A DNA stretch of 64,000 nt from Rhizobium sp. 9140 (GTDB lineage Bacteria; Pseudomonadota; Alphaproteobacteria; Rhizobiales; Rhizobiaceae): NCBI RefSeq assembly GCF_900067135.1, contig NZ_FJUR01000002.1, positions 310,001 through 374,000 of the forward strand, written 5' to 3'. A model generated the notes under the pieces. That model ran no database searches, had not been told where the DNA came from, and worked only from the letters and a program-made list of their open reading frames with translations. Shown here piece by piece: positions 44,212 to 53,308 of this stretch (position 1 is the first letter of the stretch; each line of letters starts with the position of its first letter). A program made the translations under genes and the position numbers.

Positions 44212-46104
44212 TCACGCCTGCAATGCGCGCTCGAACAGCCGCGTCAGACGCTCGGCAAAGGCGCGGGGATCGGCCGGCTTGTCGCCATCGAGCACGCGTG
44301 CCTGATCGAGAAGAAGCAGAGCGGCATCTTCCTTTAGCGCTGTACCATCCGCCTTGGCGGCAATGGCCTTGACCAGGGGATGCGACGGATTGATCTCGAG
44401 GATCGGCTTTGCCGAAAGCTCCAGCCGTCCGGCACCTTGCAGGATCTTCTCCATCTGCCGGTCGTAGCCGCCTTCGGATGCGACGAGGCAGACGGCGCTT
44501 TCCGTCAGGCGGTCGGAGGCGCGAACGTCGGAAACCTCGCCGCCAAGCTTCTCCTTGGCATAGGCAATGAAGCTCGCCACATCGGCTGACGGCGCGCTGT
44601 CCGCTTCCGCTTCGCCCTCCGGCTTGGCGAACTGGGCGAGGTCGGCTGCACCCTGCGTGATCGACTTGAAGGTCTTGCCCTCGAATTCACCGGCCGTCAT
44701 GACCCAGAAACTGTCGATCTGGTCGGTCAGGAGCAGAACCTCGATCCCGCGCGCACGGAAACCTTCCAGCTGCGGCGAGGCCTTGAGCTGCTCGACACTT
44801 ATGCCGGTCAGGTAGTAGATCGCCGACTGTTCCGGCTTGGCGTCCTCGACATATTGCTTGAGCGAGCGCGTTTCCTCGCCGGCCGCCGTCGTCCTGAAGC
44901 GGGCCAGCGACAGAAGCTGCGTCCGCCGCTCGCCATCCTCGTAGATGCCTTCCTTCAGCACCGCGCCGAAGTTTTCCCACAGCTTCGCAAACGCCTCGGC
45001 GTCGCTTTCCGCCAGCTTTTCGATGGCCGTGATGATGCGGCTCGTCACGCCCTTGCGGATGGCCGACAGGATCGGGCTTTCCTGGATCATCTCGCGCGAA
45101 ACGTTCAGCGGAAGATCTGCGGTATCGACCAGACCGCGGACGAAGCGAAGGTAGCGCGGTAGCACATCGGCCTCGTCGGTGATGAAGATGCGCTTGACGT
45201 AGAGCTTCATGCGGCCCTTACGGTCCGGATCGAACATATCGAACGGCTGCGCGCCGGGAATATAGGCCAGCGTCGTATATTCGTGCCGGCCCTCGGCGCG
45301 GAAATGTACGGTCAGCGCCGGCTCGTCGTACTGGCCGGAAAGGCTGCGATAGAAATCGGCGTGGTCTTCCTTGGAAACCTCGTTCTTCGCGCGCGTCCAG
45401 AGCGCCGTGCCATCCGTCAGTTGCGCGGGCTCGGCACCGGGCTTTTCGACAATCGAGATCGGCACCGGCACATGGCCGGATTGCTCCTTGACGATCCGCT
45501 CGACGGACCAGCGCGAGGCGTAAGCCTTGGCATCTTCCATCAGGTTGAGCGTGATGCGCGTACCGCGCGCCGGAGCGTCCGCGAGATCGACCGGGCTGAC
45601 GGTATAGGCACCCTGCCCGTCCGACGACCAGAGCCAAGCCTCCTCCGAACCCGCACGCCGCGAGACCACATCCACCCGGTCGGCCACCATGAAGCAGGAG
45701 TAGAAGCCGACACCGAACTGGCCGATCAGCTGCGCGCCCTCGCCCGCCTTGTTGGCCTCGATGCGCTCCATGAAGGCGCGGGTGCCGGAGCGCGCGATCG
45801 TGCCCAGCGCCTCGATCAACTCTTCGCGGCTCATGCCAATGCCGTTATCGTCCACGACGAGCCGGCGGTTCTCCTCGTCGAGCGTCAGCGTGATCCGGCT
45901 GTCGCCGTCGCTGCCCAAAAGGTTCGGCGCGGCAATCGCCTCGAAACGCAGCTTCTCGCAGGCGTCGGCCGCATTCGAGATCAGCTCGCGCAGGAACACG
46001 TCCTTGTCCGAGTAGACCGAGTGCACCATCATGTGCAGAAGGCGCGACACGTCGGCTTCGAAAACATGGCTCTCGGCGGGGCGTTCCGCATCAAGGTTCG
46101 TCAT
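44212..46104 (-). CDS. htpG: molecular chaperone HtpG (Hsp90)
   Basis: 630 residues, normal length for HtpG. The N-terminal GHKL ATPase domain has DVFLRELISNAADACEKLRFEA, VDDNGIGMSREELIEALGTIARSGT and GQFGVGFYSCFMV. The middle domain has NLPLNVSREMIQESPILSAIRKGVTSRI, and the C-terminal domain is the dimerisation region. It is cytosolic and folds client proteins under stress. Single-gene unit, with a hairpin-forming region at 44177-44197 beyond its stop. Confidence 0.98.
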   Translation of the reverse strand: MTNLDAERPAESHVFEADVSRLLHMMVHSVYSDKDVFLRELISNAADACEKLRFEAIAAPNLLGSDGDSRITLTLDEENRRLVVDDNGIGMSREELIEALGTIARSGTRAFMERIEANKAGEGAQLIGQFGVGFYSCFMVADRVDVVSRRAGSEEAWLWSSDGQGAYTVSPVDLADAPARGTRITLNLMEDAKAYASRWSVERIVKEQSGHVPVPISIVEKPGAEPAQLTDGTALWTRAKNEVSKEDHADFYRSLSGQYDEPALTVHFRAEGRHEYTTLAYIPGAQPFDMFDPDRKGRMKLYVKRIFITDEADVLPRYLRFVRGLVDTADLPLNVSREMIQESPILSAIRKGVTSRIITAIEKLAESDAEAFAKLWENFGAVLKEGIYEDGERRTQLLSLARFRTTAAGEETRSLKQYVEDAKPEQSAIYYLTGISVEQLKASPQLEGFRARGIEVLLLTDQIDSFWVMTAGEFEGKTFKSITQGAADLAQFAKPEGEAEADSAPSADVASFIAYAKEKLGGEVSDVRASDRLTESAVCLVASEGGYDRQMEKILQGAGRLELSAKPILEINPSHPLVKAIAAKADGTALKEDAALLLLDQARVLDGDKPADPRAFAERLTRLFERALQA

Positions 46105-46219
46105 ATGTCATCTTCTCCGTCATGATCGAAATTCGAACGACCAGTTGGCGAAGATTTCGTGCGGATTCAAGAGGCTCGCACCGTTCCCCGCCACGTTGAC
46201 GACGAAAAACCACAAGAAC

Positions 46220-46250
46220 GGCGTCCCGGGGCGGATACGCCCGGAACGCC
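46220..46250 (-). terminator. terminator-like hairpin downstream of the OB-fold/Pro-Gly-rich protein gene
   Basis: Long interrupted stem beginning GGCGT and closing ACGCC, followed on the minus strand by a region with a TTTTT run about 12 bases beyond. It lies between the 46288-46998 gene and htpG. Confidence 0.6.
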
Positions 46251-46287
46251 GTGCGCCTCCGATCTGCGGAGATGCCGTCACGATCCC

Positions 46288-46998
46288 TTACGGCTGCGGT
46301 GGCCGGGGTGCCTCTTCGCCAGCGGCGGGGACACCGGCACCGGTACCGGCACCCATAGCAGGTGCAGGGGCGATCTCCGGAGCAGGATCACCTTTAACGC
46401 GCGGACCCGCATCGGCGACAGGGCCTGCGGCCGGGCCGGGATCGGCATCGGACCGCGCATCGGGTCCGCCCTTCGGACCATCCTTCGGGCCGCCATCGGG
46501 ACCGGGGCGCGGTCCATGGCCGTGATGCGGCGGCTTGCCGGCCGGGCCAAGCGCCTCGATCCTGCCATCCGGGTGGACGAGGAAGCTTGCATGCAGGAAG
46601 CCGTCATCGAAGCGGCCCTGAACGCTGATCTCCTCGTTGACCGTGACGAGCTTCCCGTCCTCGCCCGTCGGGCCGGTCTCGACCAGTGCGCGGCCACTGG
46701 CATCCTGAAGCACGAATTTGTTGCCGAAGATCTCGGCGACCTTGCCCTTGATGGTGACGAGATCGCCATCCGGCAGGGTGGAGATGGCGACAGGCGCCAT
46801 CGGTGCCATCTCAACGCTGGGCTTGGCAAGCTTCATAGCACCCGCGCCGCCGGCGATGCCGAGGGCGAGAAGGGCGACGGAAGCAACGCCGGTGAGAGCC
46901 AGCCGCGACGAACGCCGGCGGTGCGGCGGTACCGCGCGGTCGGTTGCAACATGGGGGGCAGCCTGATCGGCGGTGGCTTTAATTTCTTCGTTCGACAT
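46288..46998 (-). CDS. membrane-anchored OB-fold (BOF/YgiW-like) protein with Pro/Gly-rich tail
   Basis: 236 residues. A cytoplasmic basic N-terminus is followed by a membrane helix (SRLALTGVASVALLALGIAGGAG, about residues 31-53). A domain with LPDGDLVTIKGKVAEIFGNKFVLQDASGRALVETGP follows, resembling bacterial OB-fold proteins of the YgiW/YdeI type. The last 90 residues are Pro/Gly/Ala-rich with little predicted structure. The start has an AGGAGA site. It is divergent from the response regulator gene, suggesting it is a target or modulator of that system. Confidence 0.8.
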   Translation of the reverse strand: MSNEEIKATADQAAPHVATDRAVPPHRRRSSRLALTGVASVALLALGIAGGAGAMKLAKPSVEMAPMAPVAISTLPDGDLVTIKGKVAEIFGNKFVLQDASGRALVETGPTGEDGKLVTVNEEISVQGRFDDGFLHASFLVHPDGRIEALGPAGKPPHHGHGPRPGPDGGPKDGPKGGPDARSDADPGPAAGPVADAGPRVKGDPAPEIAPAPAMGAGTGAGVPAAGEEAPRPPQP

Positions 46999-47131
46999 CG
47001 TGTTCTCCTGTCGTGTTGACGAGACCCTTCTAGCAAGACCCTGCCACCGGCAGCCTGAACCTCGCGGTTCAGCTTGCGTTAAGCCGCAGCGCCCTATGTC
47101 CTCCTCCACGATCAGCGGGAAACGGGATGCC

Positions 47132-47794
47132 ATGAGAGTTCTTCTTGTCGAGGACGATGCCGATCTCTCCCGGCGTATCGCCACCAGCCTGCGCACAGAG
47201 AGCTTCGTCGTGGATATCGCGACCAATGGCGAGGATGCGGAACATGCCGGCCTCACCGAGATCTTCGACGTCGCCGTGCTCGATCTCGGCCTTCCCCGCA
47301 AGGACGGCATCTCGGTGCTCAAAGCGTGGCGGAAAGCGGAGCGGACCTTTCCGGTCATGATCCTGACCGCGCGCGACGGATGGCCGGACAAGGTCGCGGG
47401 CTTCAAGGCGGGTGCCGACGACTTCATGACCAAACCGTTCAAAGTCGAGGAACTCGTGCTGCGCCTGCGCGCGCTCGTCCGCCGCGCCACAGGCCATGCG
47501 TCGTCGCTGATCACCTGCGGACCGCTCGTGTTCGACGCGCAACTCGGCACCTTCGAGTTGGAAGGCCTGCCGCTGAAGTTGACCGCGCTCGAATGGCGCG
47601 TGCTCTCTTGCCTCATCCTGCGCAGGGACGTGATCGTCGATCGTCGCGAACTGATCGAGCGGGTCTATGAGGGGGACACGGAGGTCGATTCCAATTCGAT
47701 CGAGGTCATCATCGCCAGACTGCGCCGCAAGATCGGCGCGGAGCGGATCGAGACCGTTCGCGGTCGCGGCTACATGCTGACGGCCGCTCCATGA
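47132..47794 (+). CDS. two-component response regulator, OmpR/PhoP subfamily
   Basis: 220 residues. The receiver domain has Asp8 and Asp9 acidic pocket residues, phosphoacceptor Asp51 (VLDLGLP), Thr79 and Lys101 (MTKPF). The C-terminal winged helix runs from LTALEWRVLSCLIL to VRGRGYMLTAAP. It resembles the PhoP/FeuP group of rhizobia; the exact orthology is uncertain. It overlaps the sensor gene by four bases and is divergent from the OB-fold protein gene. Confidence 0.94.
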   Translation: MRVLLVEDDADLSRRIATSLRTESFVVDIATNGEDAEHAGLTEIFDVAVLDLGLPRKDGISVLKAWRKAERTFPVMILTARDGWPDKVAGFKAGADDFMTKPFKVEELVLRLRALVRRATGHASSLITCGPLVFDAQLGTFELEGLPLKLTALEWRVLSCLILRRDVIVDRRELIERVYEGDTEVDSNSIEVIIARLRRKIGAERIETVRGRGYMLTAAP

Positions 47795-49203
47795 AGCTAC
47801 CGACCCTCCCGTCGCGATCGACCATCTCCGCCCGGCTGCTGATTTTCTCGACGTTGTTCGTCACGGCAGCCCTGATCGTTGCCGCCGTCATTCTCTGGCT
47901 GATCGTCGCCGGCGTCGTGCGCGAACAGATCGACCAGCGACTCGACACCCAGATCGACGCGTTACGCGGCACGCTGGTTGTTCATCCGGATGGCTCGCTG
48001 GCGCTTGGTGCCTCCCTCGATGGACCGCCTTTCGATCGCATCGGCTCCGGCTGGTACTGGCAAGTGACGGGAGACGGCGCACCGATGACGTCGCGGTCCC
48101 TCGGAAGCCGCACGATCGACAGCCCGCCGCGCCCCATACCCGGTCGGCATCGCCCCGGAGCCGACGATCCGCAGAAGCGCGTGGAGGCTGCCGACGACGG
48201 GGGCATGGATCTGCATATCCGCACGGTCGAAGCCCGCATCGGCGACCGGACGCTCGAAATCTCGGCAACGGCACCACAGGCGGCCCTGAACGACCCCGCC
48301 CGGCGGGCGCTGTTCTGGCTCGTGCCGGCCATGGCGGTTCTCGGGGTCAGCCTCGTTCTGGGCACCCTGCTGCAGGTACGCTACGGCCTTCGCCCGTTGA
48401 AGACGCTCACACAGGATATTGCCGACGTTGCGGAAGGGTCGCGCGAGACGCTGCCGGATGTGAGCGCCGAGGAGTTGCGGCCGGTGGCGAACGAGATAAA
48501 CCGGCTCGTTGCGGCGAACCTCCAGCGCCTTGCCGATACCCGCCTGCACTTCGCCAACCTCGCCCATGGCCTGAAAACCCCCGTGGCCAGCCTTTCGCTT
48601 GCGCTCGACGATCGCAACGATCCGGACGGGGAAATGCGCCGGCTGGTGGAGCGGATCGACGAGCGCATTCGCCATCACCTCGCGCGAGCCCGCAAGACGA
48701 TGTCCGGCGCAGGCATGGGTGCCTCGACCACCCTCGCCGCCAGCCTAGCCGATCTCGTGCAGATCCTCTCCCGCATCCATGCCGAACGGGGACTGACCGT
48801 GACCTGCGTTGTCCCCGAAGATATACCCGTCGCGTGCGCGACCGACGATCTCGATGAAATCCTCGGCAACCTGATCGACAACGCCTGCAAGTGGGCGCGC
48901 ACGTCCGTCGTCATCACGGCTGCTATCGAGGGCCGTATGGTCGTCATCGGCATCGAGGATGACGGGCCGGGGATCGCCGAGGACAGGATTGCCAACGCGT
49001 TTCTGCCCGGCATTCGCATGGACGAAACCGTTCACGGCGACGGGTTCGGGCTCACGATTGCGCGTGAGGTCGCCGAACTCTACGGCGGCGGCATTATCCT
49101 CGCGAACCGCCCGGAAGGAGGCCTGAAGGTCAGCCTCAGCCTGCCACGCGCCGTGGTCCGGCCCAGTGCTTTGACGCCGTGCGCGGGCCGTGTCGACGGC
49201 TGA
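47791..49203 (+). CDS. sensor histidine kinase, two-component partner
   Basis: 470 residues. Two membrane helices (about residues 14-43 and 173-196) enclose a periplasmic domain of about 130 residues containing a proline-rich stretch. A HAMP segment follows, then the phosphoacceptor His259 (FANLAHGLKTP), an N box NLIDNACKWA and G boxes DDGPGI and GDGFGLTIA. The HGLKTP form of the H box is typical of the PhoQ/FeuQ-like class. It ends with an unusual 15-residue tail including a cysteine. Confidence 0.94.
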   Translation: MKLPTLPSRSTISARLLIFSTLFVTAALIVAAVILWLIVAGVVREQIDQRLDTQIDALRGTLVVHPDGSLALGASLDGPPFDRIGSGWYWQVTGDGAPMTSRSLGSRTIDSPPRPIPGRHRPGADDPQKRVEAADDGGMDLHIRTVEARIGDRTLEISATAPQAALNDPARRALFWLVPAMAVLGVSLVLGTLLQVRYGLRPLKTLTQDIADVAEGSRETLPDVSAEELRPVANEINRLVAANLQRLADTRLHFANLAHGLKTPVASLSLALDDRNDPDGEMRRLVERIDERIRHHLARARKTMSGAGMGASTTLAASLADLVQILSRIHAERGLTVTCVVPEDIPVACATDDLDEILGNLIDNACKWARTSVVITAAIEGRMVVIGIEDDGPGIAEDRIANAFLPGIRMDETVHGDGFGLTIAREVAELYGGGIILANRPEGGLKVSLSLPRAVVRPSALTPCAGRVDG

Positions 49204-49270
49204 CGCGGGTGCGCGTGGAACTTCGCTCGCAACCGCTCGTTAAGGGGCATATCGAACCCAAGGAGTGATC

Positions 49271-49588
49271 ATGGCAAATCAGAACGATATTTCCCCGGCT
49301 GTACGGTCTCTGCAGAACGAGCAGGGCGATCGCGAACGCCGCGGTATGGACAGCGATCTCGACAAGGCGCTTGAGGATACGTTCCCGGCCTCGGACCCGG
49401 TTTCCGTTTCCTCCACCACCGGTGACAACCGCAGCAGCCGTTCTTACCGCCGCCCGTCGGCGTCGTCCGATGTGAAGGGCTCGCTGGACGGGTATTTGGC
49501 GGATATCGAAGGCCGCATCCGCGAGAAGCCGCTTGCCGCAGCCGCCATCGTCGCGGGGCTTGCCTGGCTCTACGGTCGTACACGCTAA
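49271..49588 (+). CDS. small membrane-anchored protein, DUF883/ElaB-like C-terminus
   Basis: 105 residues. The N-terminal half is polar, with the recurrent DLDKALEDTFPASDPVSVSSTT motif found in alphaproteobacterial stress proteins. The C-terminal 25 residues (IREKPLAAAAIVAGLAWLYGRTR) form one membrane helix with the charged tail typical of ElaB/YqjD-like ribosome- or membrane-associated proteins. The start at 49271 has an AAGGAG site; a GTG six bases upstream is also in frame. The role is unknown, perhaps in stationary-phase stress. Confidence 0.8.
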   Translation: MANQNDISPAVRSLQNEQGDRERRGMDSDLDKALEDTFPASDPVSVSSTTGDNRSSRSYRRPSASSDVKGSLDGYLADIEGRIREKPLAAAAIVAGLAWLYGRTR

Positions 49589-49612
49589 ACCGTCTTTACG
49601 TAATATGCATTG

Positions 49613-49638
49613 AACAGGCAGGCTCACGCCTGCCTGTT
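49613..49638. terminator. bidirectional hairpin between convergent genes
   Basis: Perfect 10-base stem AACAGGCAGG / CCTGCCTGTT with a 6-base loop. It overlaps the stop of the diguanylate cyclase gene and follows the small membrane protein gene by 24 bases. Strand-independent symmetry would allow it to serve both. Confidence 0.75.
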
Positions 49639-51006
49639 TCGTTTCGCAATATCGTACGGTCCTGCAGGACCGGCGAAGCCAACGCGGTTTCGACCCTCTC
49701 TCTTCGCCTGATAGAGCGCGGCATCCGCTTCAGAGACCAGGCGATGAACGCTATCGAGCGGCCGCTCGGCCAAGTGGGAAACGCCGATACTCGTGGTCAA
49801 CGAAATACGTCCCCCATTCTCGCTACGCACGTCGAGGGCCATGATCGCGGCACGCACGCGCTCGGCAAGACCGGCCAGAGCGGCATGATCCCGCCCTGAC
49901 ACAACGGCCACGAACTCCTCTCCGCCGTAGCGGCCGACGTGGAGCCCGTCCTTTTCTTCGAACAGCTGCAAGGCGGCAGCAACCGCCACGAGGCAGGCAT
50001 CACCGGCATTGTGGCCGTAGGTGTCGTTGATCGCCTTGAAGTGATCGAGGTCGATCATCATCACACCGATATCCGGCCCGCCGGATTTCGCGGCCTGGAA
50101 CGCGCCATCCAGCACGCCTTGCAACGAGCGGCGGTTGGCAAGGCCGGTCAGGCCATCACGGTCGGAGAGAATCTTGAGAAGGGTGTTCGTGCGCGAGAGA
50201 TCGCTCGACAACGCGCCGTAGGCTTTCACCGCGCCAGCGATGGTCGCGAGTTCATGGAAAACCGGCGTCCGCGGGTCCGCGCCTTCGGAATTCCCGCTGC
50301 TGATGGCTTCGAGCCGCGCAATAGCCGCACCGATCGGCGCCATGACATGGCGGCTGACGACCCACAGCGTCACGACGAGGAACAGCACCGGCAGCGTGAG
50401 GATCAGCGTCCAGCCGAGCTTGACCTCGCGCGCGGCACTGCCGATGGTCGAGGCCATGCTGTCGGCCAGCGCCACCGCATCGGTTGCCAGCGTCTCGCTC
50501 AGGCGGTCGGCGGTGAGGATGGCACGCTGGTAGGCTTCCGCACTGGCCGCATCCGTATTTCTGATCTGCGTCTCGATCTCCGCCGTCATCTCGGCACCAT
50601 CGGGATCGCGAAGCTTGCGGGAGGCTTCGCGCGTAGACACGATCACCTTGACGGAAGCCGCAATGTCGCGCGCGCCGTCGATCAGCGTCTGATTTTCGTC
50701 GAGCGTAAAGCTCTGGCAGAGGGTCTGCAACTGCAACTGGATCTGCCGCTCGATCTTGCGGTCATGCGCGAGGTAGACCGAGCGGATGAGCGACGCTGCC
50801 CGCTCGATCTTCAGTGCGTTCCTGTTTTGGGACAGGATGAGCGGTATCTGCTCTTCGCGAGCCGTCTGCGCGTCCCGTTCGATCCCGTTCAGGAACCGCA
50901 CGGAATAGGTTGCCGCAATCCCCGCATAGAGGCAGACCAGCAGCAGGGCGACCCTGCCGACGATCCGCATCGATATGCCATGCCGGGGTTTGCGCAGAAA
51001 GGTCAT
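49624..51006 (-). CDS. membrane diguanylate cyclase (GGDEF) with periplasmic helical sensor
   Basis: 460 residues. Membrane helices around residues 15-35 and 199-218 flank a roughly 160-residue periplasmic four-helix-bundle-like domain. The GGDEF domain has DRDGLTGLANRRSL, MIDLDHFKAINDTYGHNAGD and an intact GGEEF (residues 361-365). An inhibitory RxxD I-site is absent (KDGL occupies that position), so product inhibition may be weak. It makes cyclic di-GMP. It is separated from the upstream binding-protein gene by three bases. Confidence 0.93.
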   Translation of the reverse strand: MTFLRKPRHGISMRIVGRVALLLVCLYAGIAATYSVRFLNGIERDAQTAREEQIPLILSQNRNALKIERAASLIRSVYLAHDRKIERQIQLQLQTLCQSFTLDENQTLIDGARDIAASVKVIVSTREASRKLRDPDGAEMTAEIETQIRNTDAASAEAYQRAILTADRLSETLATDAVALADSMASTIGSAAREVKLGWTLILTLPVLFLVVTLWVVSRHVMAPIGAAIARLEAISSGNSEGADPRTPVFHELATIAGAVKAYGALSSDLSRTNTLLKILSDRDGLTGLANRRSLQGVLDGAFQAAKSGGPDIGVMMIDLDHFKAINDTYGHNAGDACLVAVAAALQLFEEKDGLHVGRYGGEEFVAVVSGRDHAALAGLAERVRAAIMALDVRSENGGRISLTTSIGVSHLAERPLDSVHRLVSEADAALYQAKREGRNRVGFAGPAGPYDIAKRNRQA

Positions 51007-51009
51007 GGA

Positions 51010-51771
51010 TCAGTAAATGCTGAACGGGAAGTAGATGTCGTTGATCCGCTCGTAGCTGCCGTCGAGGCGGGTCTTCTTGATGGCCGCGTTTACTTGCTCC
51101 AACAATGCCGTATCGCTCTTGCGCGCCGTGACATGCGCCGTACTCTGAAGAAAGTCGTTGGTGACGGGATCGCCGATGAACTCGAAGGCCGACCCCTCGG
51201 CGCTTTCGAGGAAGCTCATCAGCTCGATCGCGTCGCCGAGCATCAGATCTGCCTTGCCCTGCTCGAGAAACGATTGCGCTTCGGGCTGATCCTTGCCGAA
51301 GACGAGCGTGCTCTTCGCATAGACCTTGGAAAGATATTGCGATTGCATCGTGCCATTGCCGGCCGTGATGCGCGCTCCCGCGAGACCCTCGGGGCTGATG
51401 TCCTGATACTTCTTCGCATCGCCGATAAACACGGCATGCGACCGGTAGTAGGGGTCGGAATAGGCGATGCGCTTTGCCCGCTCCTCGGTGAAAGCCATGC
51501 TGGAGACCATGAGGTCGTATTTGTTCTGCTCCAGCCCCTCGATGATCTCTGCCCAGGGCGTCACGACGAAGGTGCAGGTCCGCTGCATCTCCTTGCAGAG
51601 CGCCTTGGCAATATCGACGTCGAAGCCGGCCGGTTCGCCCTTCTCATTGACGAAGTTGAACGGCGGGTATGCCCCTTCGGTGCCGATCCGCAGGACCGGA
51701 TCATCCGCCAGCGTCGGGCTGGCGGAGACAAGCGTCAGAAGGAGCGCTGCAAGCATGCGTCTGGATATCAT
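51010..51771 (-). CDS. orphan periplasmic amino-acid-binding protein (SBP family 3)
   Basis: 253 residues with a signal peptide (MISRRMLAALLLTLVSASPTLA, cut before DDP). RIGTEGAYPPFNFVNEKGEPAGFDVDIAKALCKEMQ and SMAFTEERAKRIAYSDPYY match lysine/arginine/ornithine-type binding proteins. No permease or ATPase gene is adjacent. Instead it precedes the diguanylate cyclase gene with only three bases between, so the pair probably forms one ligand-sensing unit. Confidence 0.92.
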   Translation of the reverse strand: MISRRMLAALLLTLVSASPTLADDPVLRIGTEGAYPPFNFVNEKGEPAGFDVDIAKALCKEMQRTCTFVVTPWAEIIEGLEQNKYDLMVSSMAFTEERAKRIAYSDPYYRSHAVFIGDAKKYQDISPEGLAGARITAGNGTMQSQYLSKVYAKSTLVFGKDQPEAQSFLEQGKADLMLGDAIELMSFLESAEGSAFEFIGDPVTNDFLQSTAHVTARKSDTALLEQVNAAIKKTRLDGSYERINDIYFPFSIY

Positions 51772-51902
51772 GGTCGATCTCCGGTTTCGGAGCGCATGAT
51801 GGCCGAGGGCTATTAACGGCGGGTCCAGAAGTTAGGTGAACCAATCCTTACGCTAGCCGATTTAAGCGAAATTCGATCGGTGCGCGCAGAAAAAGCGCCT
51901 GT

Positions 51903-52400
51903 CTAGCTATAGTCGATGCCTGTCGCGTGGGCCGCTTTGAGCATCCCCTTGTAGATGCCCTCTTCCGAGCCGGCGATAACGACGGCGCCGACGGCACGCT
52001 TGTAGAAACCGGTCGGTCCCGCGCCGCCGATGACGCCATATCCATAACCCTGGTCGGACATGGCCAGCAGCGTCTTCAGAAGCAGCGCGTGACCAATGCC
52101 CTTGCCGCGCATGGCCTCATCCACGCCAGTAGGGCCGAAGAAGCCGCGCGCGGTCGCGTCGTAGCAGGCAAAGCCGACGACCTCGCCTTGCCTGACGGCG
52201 ACGAGCAGCGAGACCGGCTGGCGCATCATCGCCACGGTGGCCTCGCTGACCCAGCCCTGCCCGAAGCGCGGGCCGATCCAGGCCGCGATCGTGTGCAGCT
52301 CCGGCGGCAGGGCGCGGCGGATGACCACGTCCTCCTGCGCTACCTTTTCGTCAAGTGCCGCATCCGGCTTGAGGTCGTAGAGGTTGACGAGCATGTCCAT
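51903..52400 (-). CDS. GNAT-family N-acetyltransferase
   Basis: 165 residues. The acetyl-CoA-binding loop appears in EAMRGKGIGHALLLKTLLAM (R/Q-x-x-G-x-G/A). LLVAVRQGEVVGFACYD is the central strand segment. The substrate is unknown. It begins 11 bases after the permease stop, so it is probably the last gene of the sugar-transport operon. Alternative start six bases further in. Confidence 0.85.
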   Translation of the reverse strand: MDMLVNLYDLKPDAALDEKVAQEDVVIRRALPPELHTIAAWIGPRFGQGWVSEATVAMMRQPVSLLVAVRQGEVVGFACYDATARGFFGPTGVDEAMRGKGIGHALLLKTLLAMSDQGYGYGVIGGAGPTGFYKRAVGAVVIAGSEEGIYKGMLKAAHATGIDYS

Positions 52401-52411
52401 GGCAGAAGTCC

Positions 52412-53308
52412 CTATCCCTTGACCGCGCCGGCGGTGAGACCGGCCACGATGCGCCGCTGGAAGATCAGAACGACGATGATCAGCGGCAATGTAACGGTGA
52501 CCGAAGCGGCCATGATCTGGCCGAACGGATATTCATAGCGCGTCGTGCCCCCGATGAGGCCGATCGCGACCGGAACGGTTTTGTTCTCGTCCGTCAGCAT
52601 GAAGGTGAGCGCGAAGAGAAATTCGTTCCAGGCGAGAATGAAGGCGAGAATGCCGGTGCTGGCAAGGGAAGGCCCCATAAGCGGCAGCAAAACCCGTGTG
52701 AGAATCCGGAAATGCGAGCACCCGTCGATCAGCGCCGCCTCTTCCAGTTCCCGCGGAAACTCGCGAATGAAGGTCGTGAGAATCCAGGTGGTGAACGGCA
52801 CGGTGGACAGCAGGTAGGTGACGATGAGCGCGCTCGGGCGATTGTAGAGGCCGAGCGCGTTGATGAGCTCGAACATGCCGGAGAGGACCGCGACTTGCGG
52901 AAAGATCGAGATCATCAGGATCGCCATCAGCACGACCCGCTTCTGGGGAAACTCCAGACGTCCAAGCGCGTAGGCCGAGACGATGCCGAGCGCCAGCGAC
53001 ACGACGGTCGTGCCCGTTGCCACGAAGACCGAATTGAGCAGCGAACCCATGAAGACCGGATTGTCGAAAAGTTGCCGGTAGTAGCTGAAGTTCAGCGCCG
53101 GCAGGAAGGCCGTCGTGTAAAGTTCCGCCCCCTGCTTGGTGGAGGAGACGATCGCCCAGTAATAGGGAAACAGCGTGTAGGCGAGCACGAGGAGGATAAG
53201 CACGCCGAGAGCGCCCTTGCGGACCCGGCGACGCAGCCGGTAATGCGCCGATGACCGACGCGTGATGCGAACGGGTGAGGATGTGGAGGCACCTATAGCC
53301 ATGATCAT
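52412..53308 (-). CDS. sugar ABC transporter permease, MalG/UgpE type
   Basis: 298 residues with six predicted helices and a basic N-terminus. The EAA loop is RELEEAALIDGCSHFRILTRVLLPLMGP, and the C-terminal FQRRIVAGLTAGAVKG is typical of MalG-type permeases. The start at 53308 overlaps the preceding stop (ATGA); an ATG at 53302 is a near alternative. Confidence 0.94.
   Translation of the reverse strand: MIMAIGASTSSPVRITRRSSAHYRLRRRVRKGALGVLILLVLAYTLFPYYWAIVSSTKQGAELYTTAFLPALNFSYYRQLFDNPVFMGSLLNSVFVATGTTVVSLALGIVSAYALGRLEFPQKRVVLMAILMISIFPQVAVLSGMFELINALGLYNRPSALIVTYLLSTVPFTTWILTTFIREFPRELEEAALIDGCSHFRILTRVLLPLMGPSLASTGILAFILAWNEFLFALTFMLTDENKTVPVAIGLIGGTTRYEYPFGQIMAASVTVTLPLIIVVLIFQRRIVAGLTAGAVKG

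Noticed and set aside
49939..51816. Plus-strand 625-codon frame opposite the diguanylate cyclase and binding-protein genes
   Set aside because: Antisense of two well-supported genes. It also crosses a gene boundary, which a real gene would not mirror.
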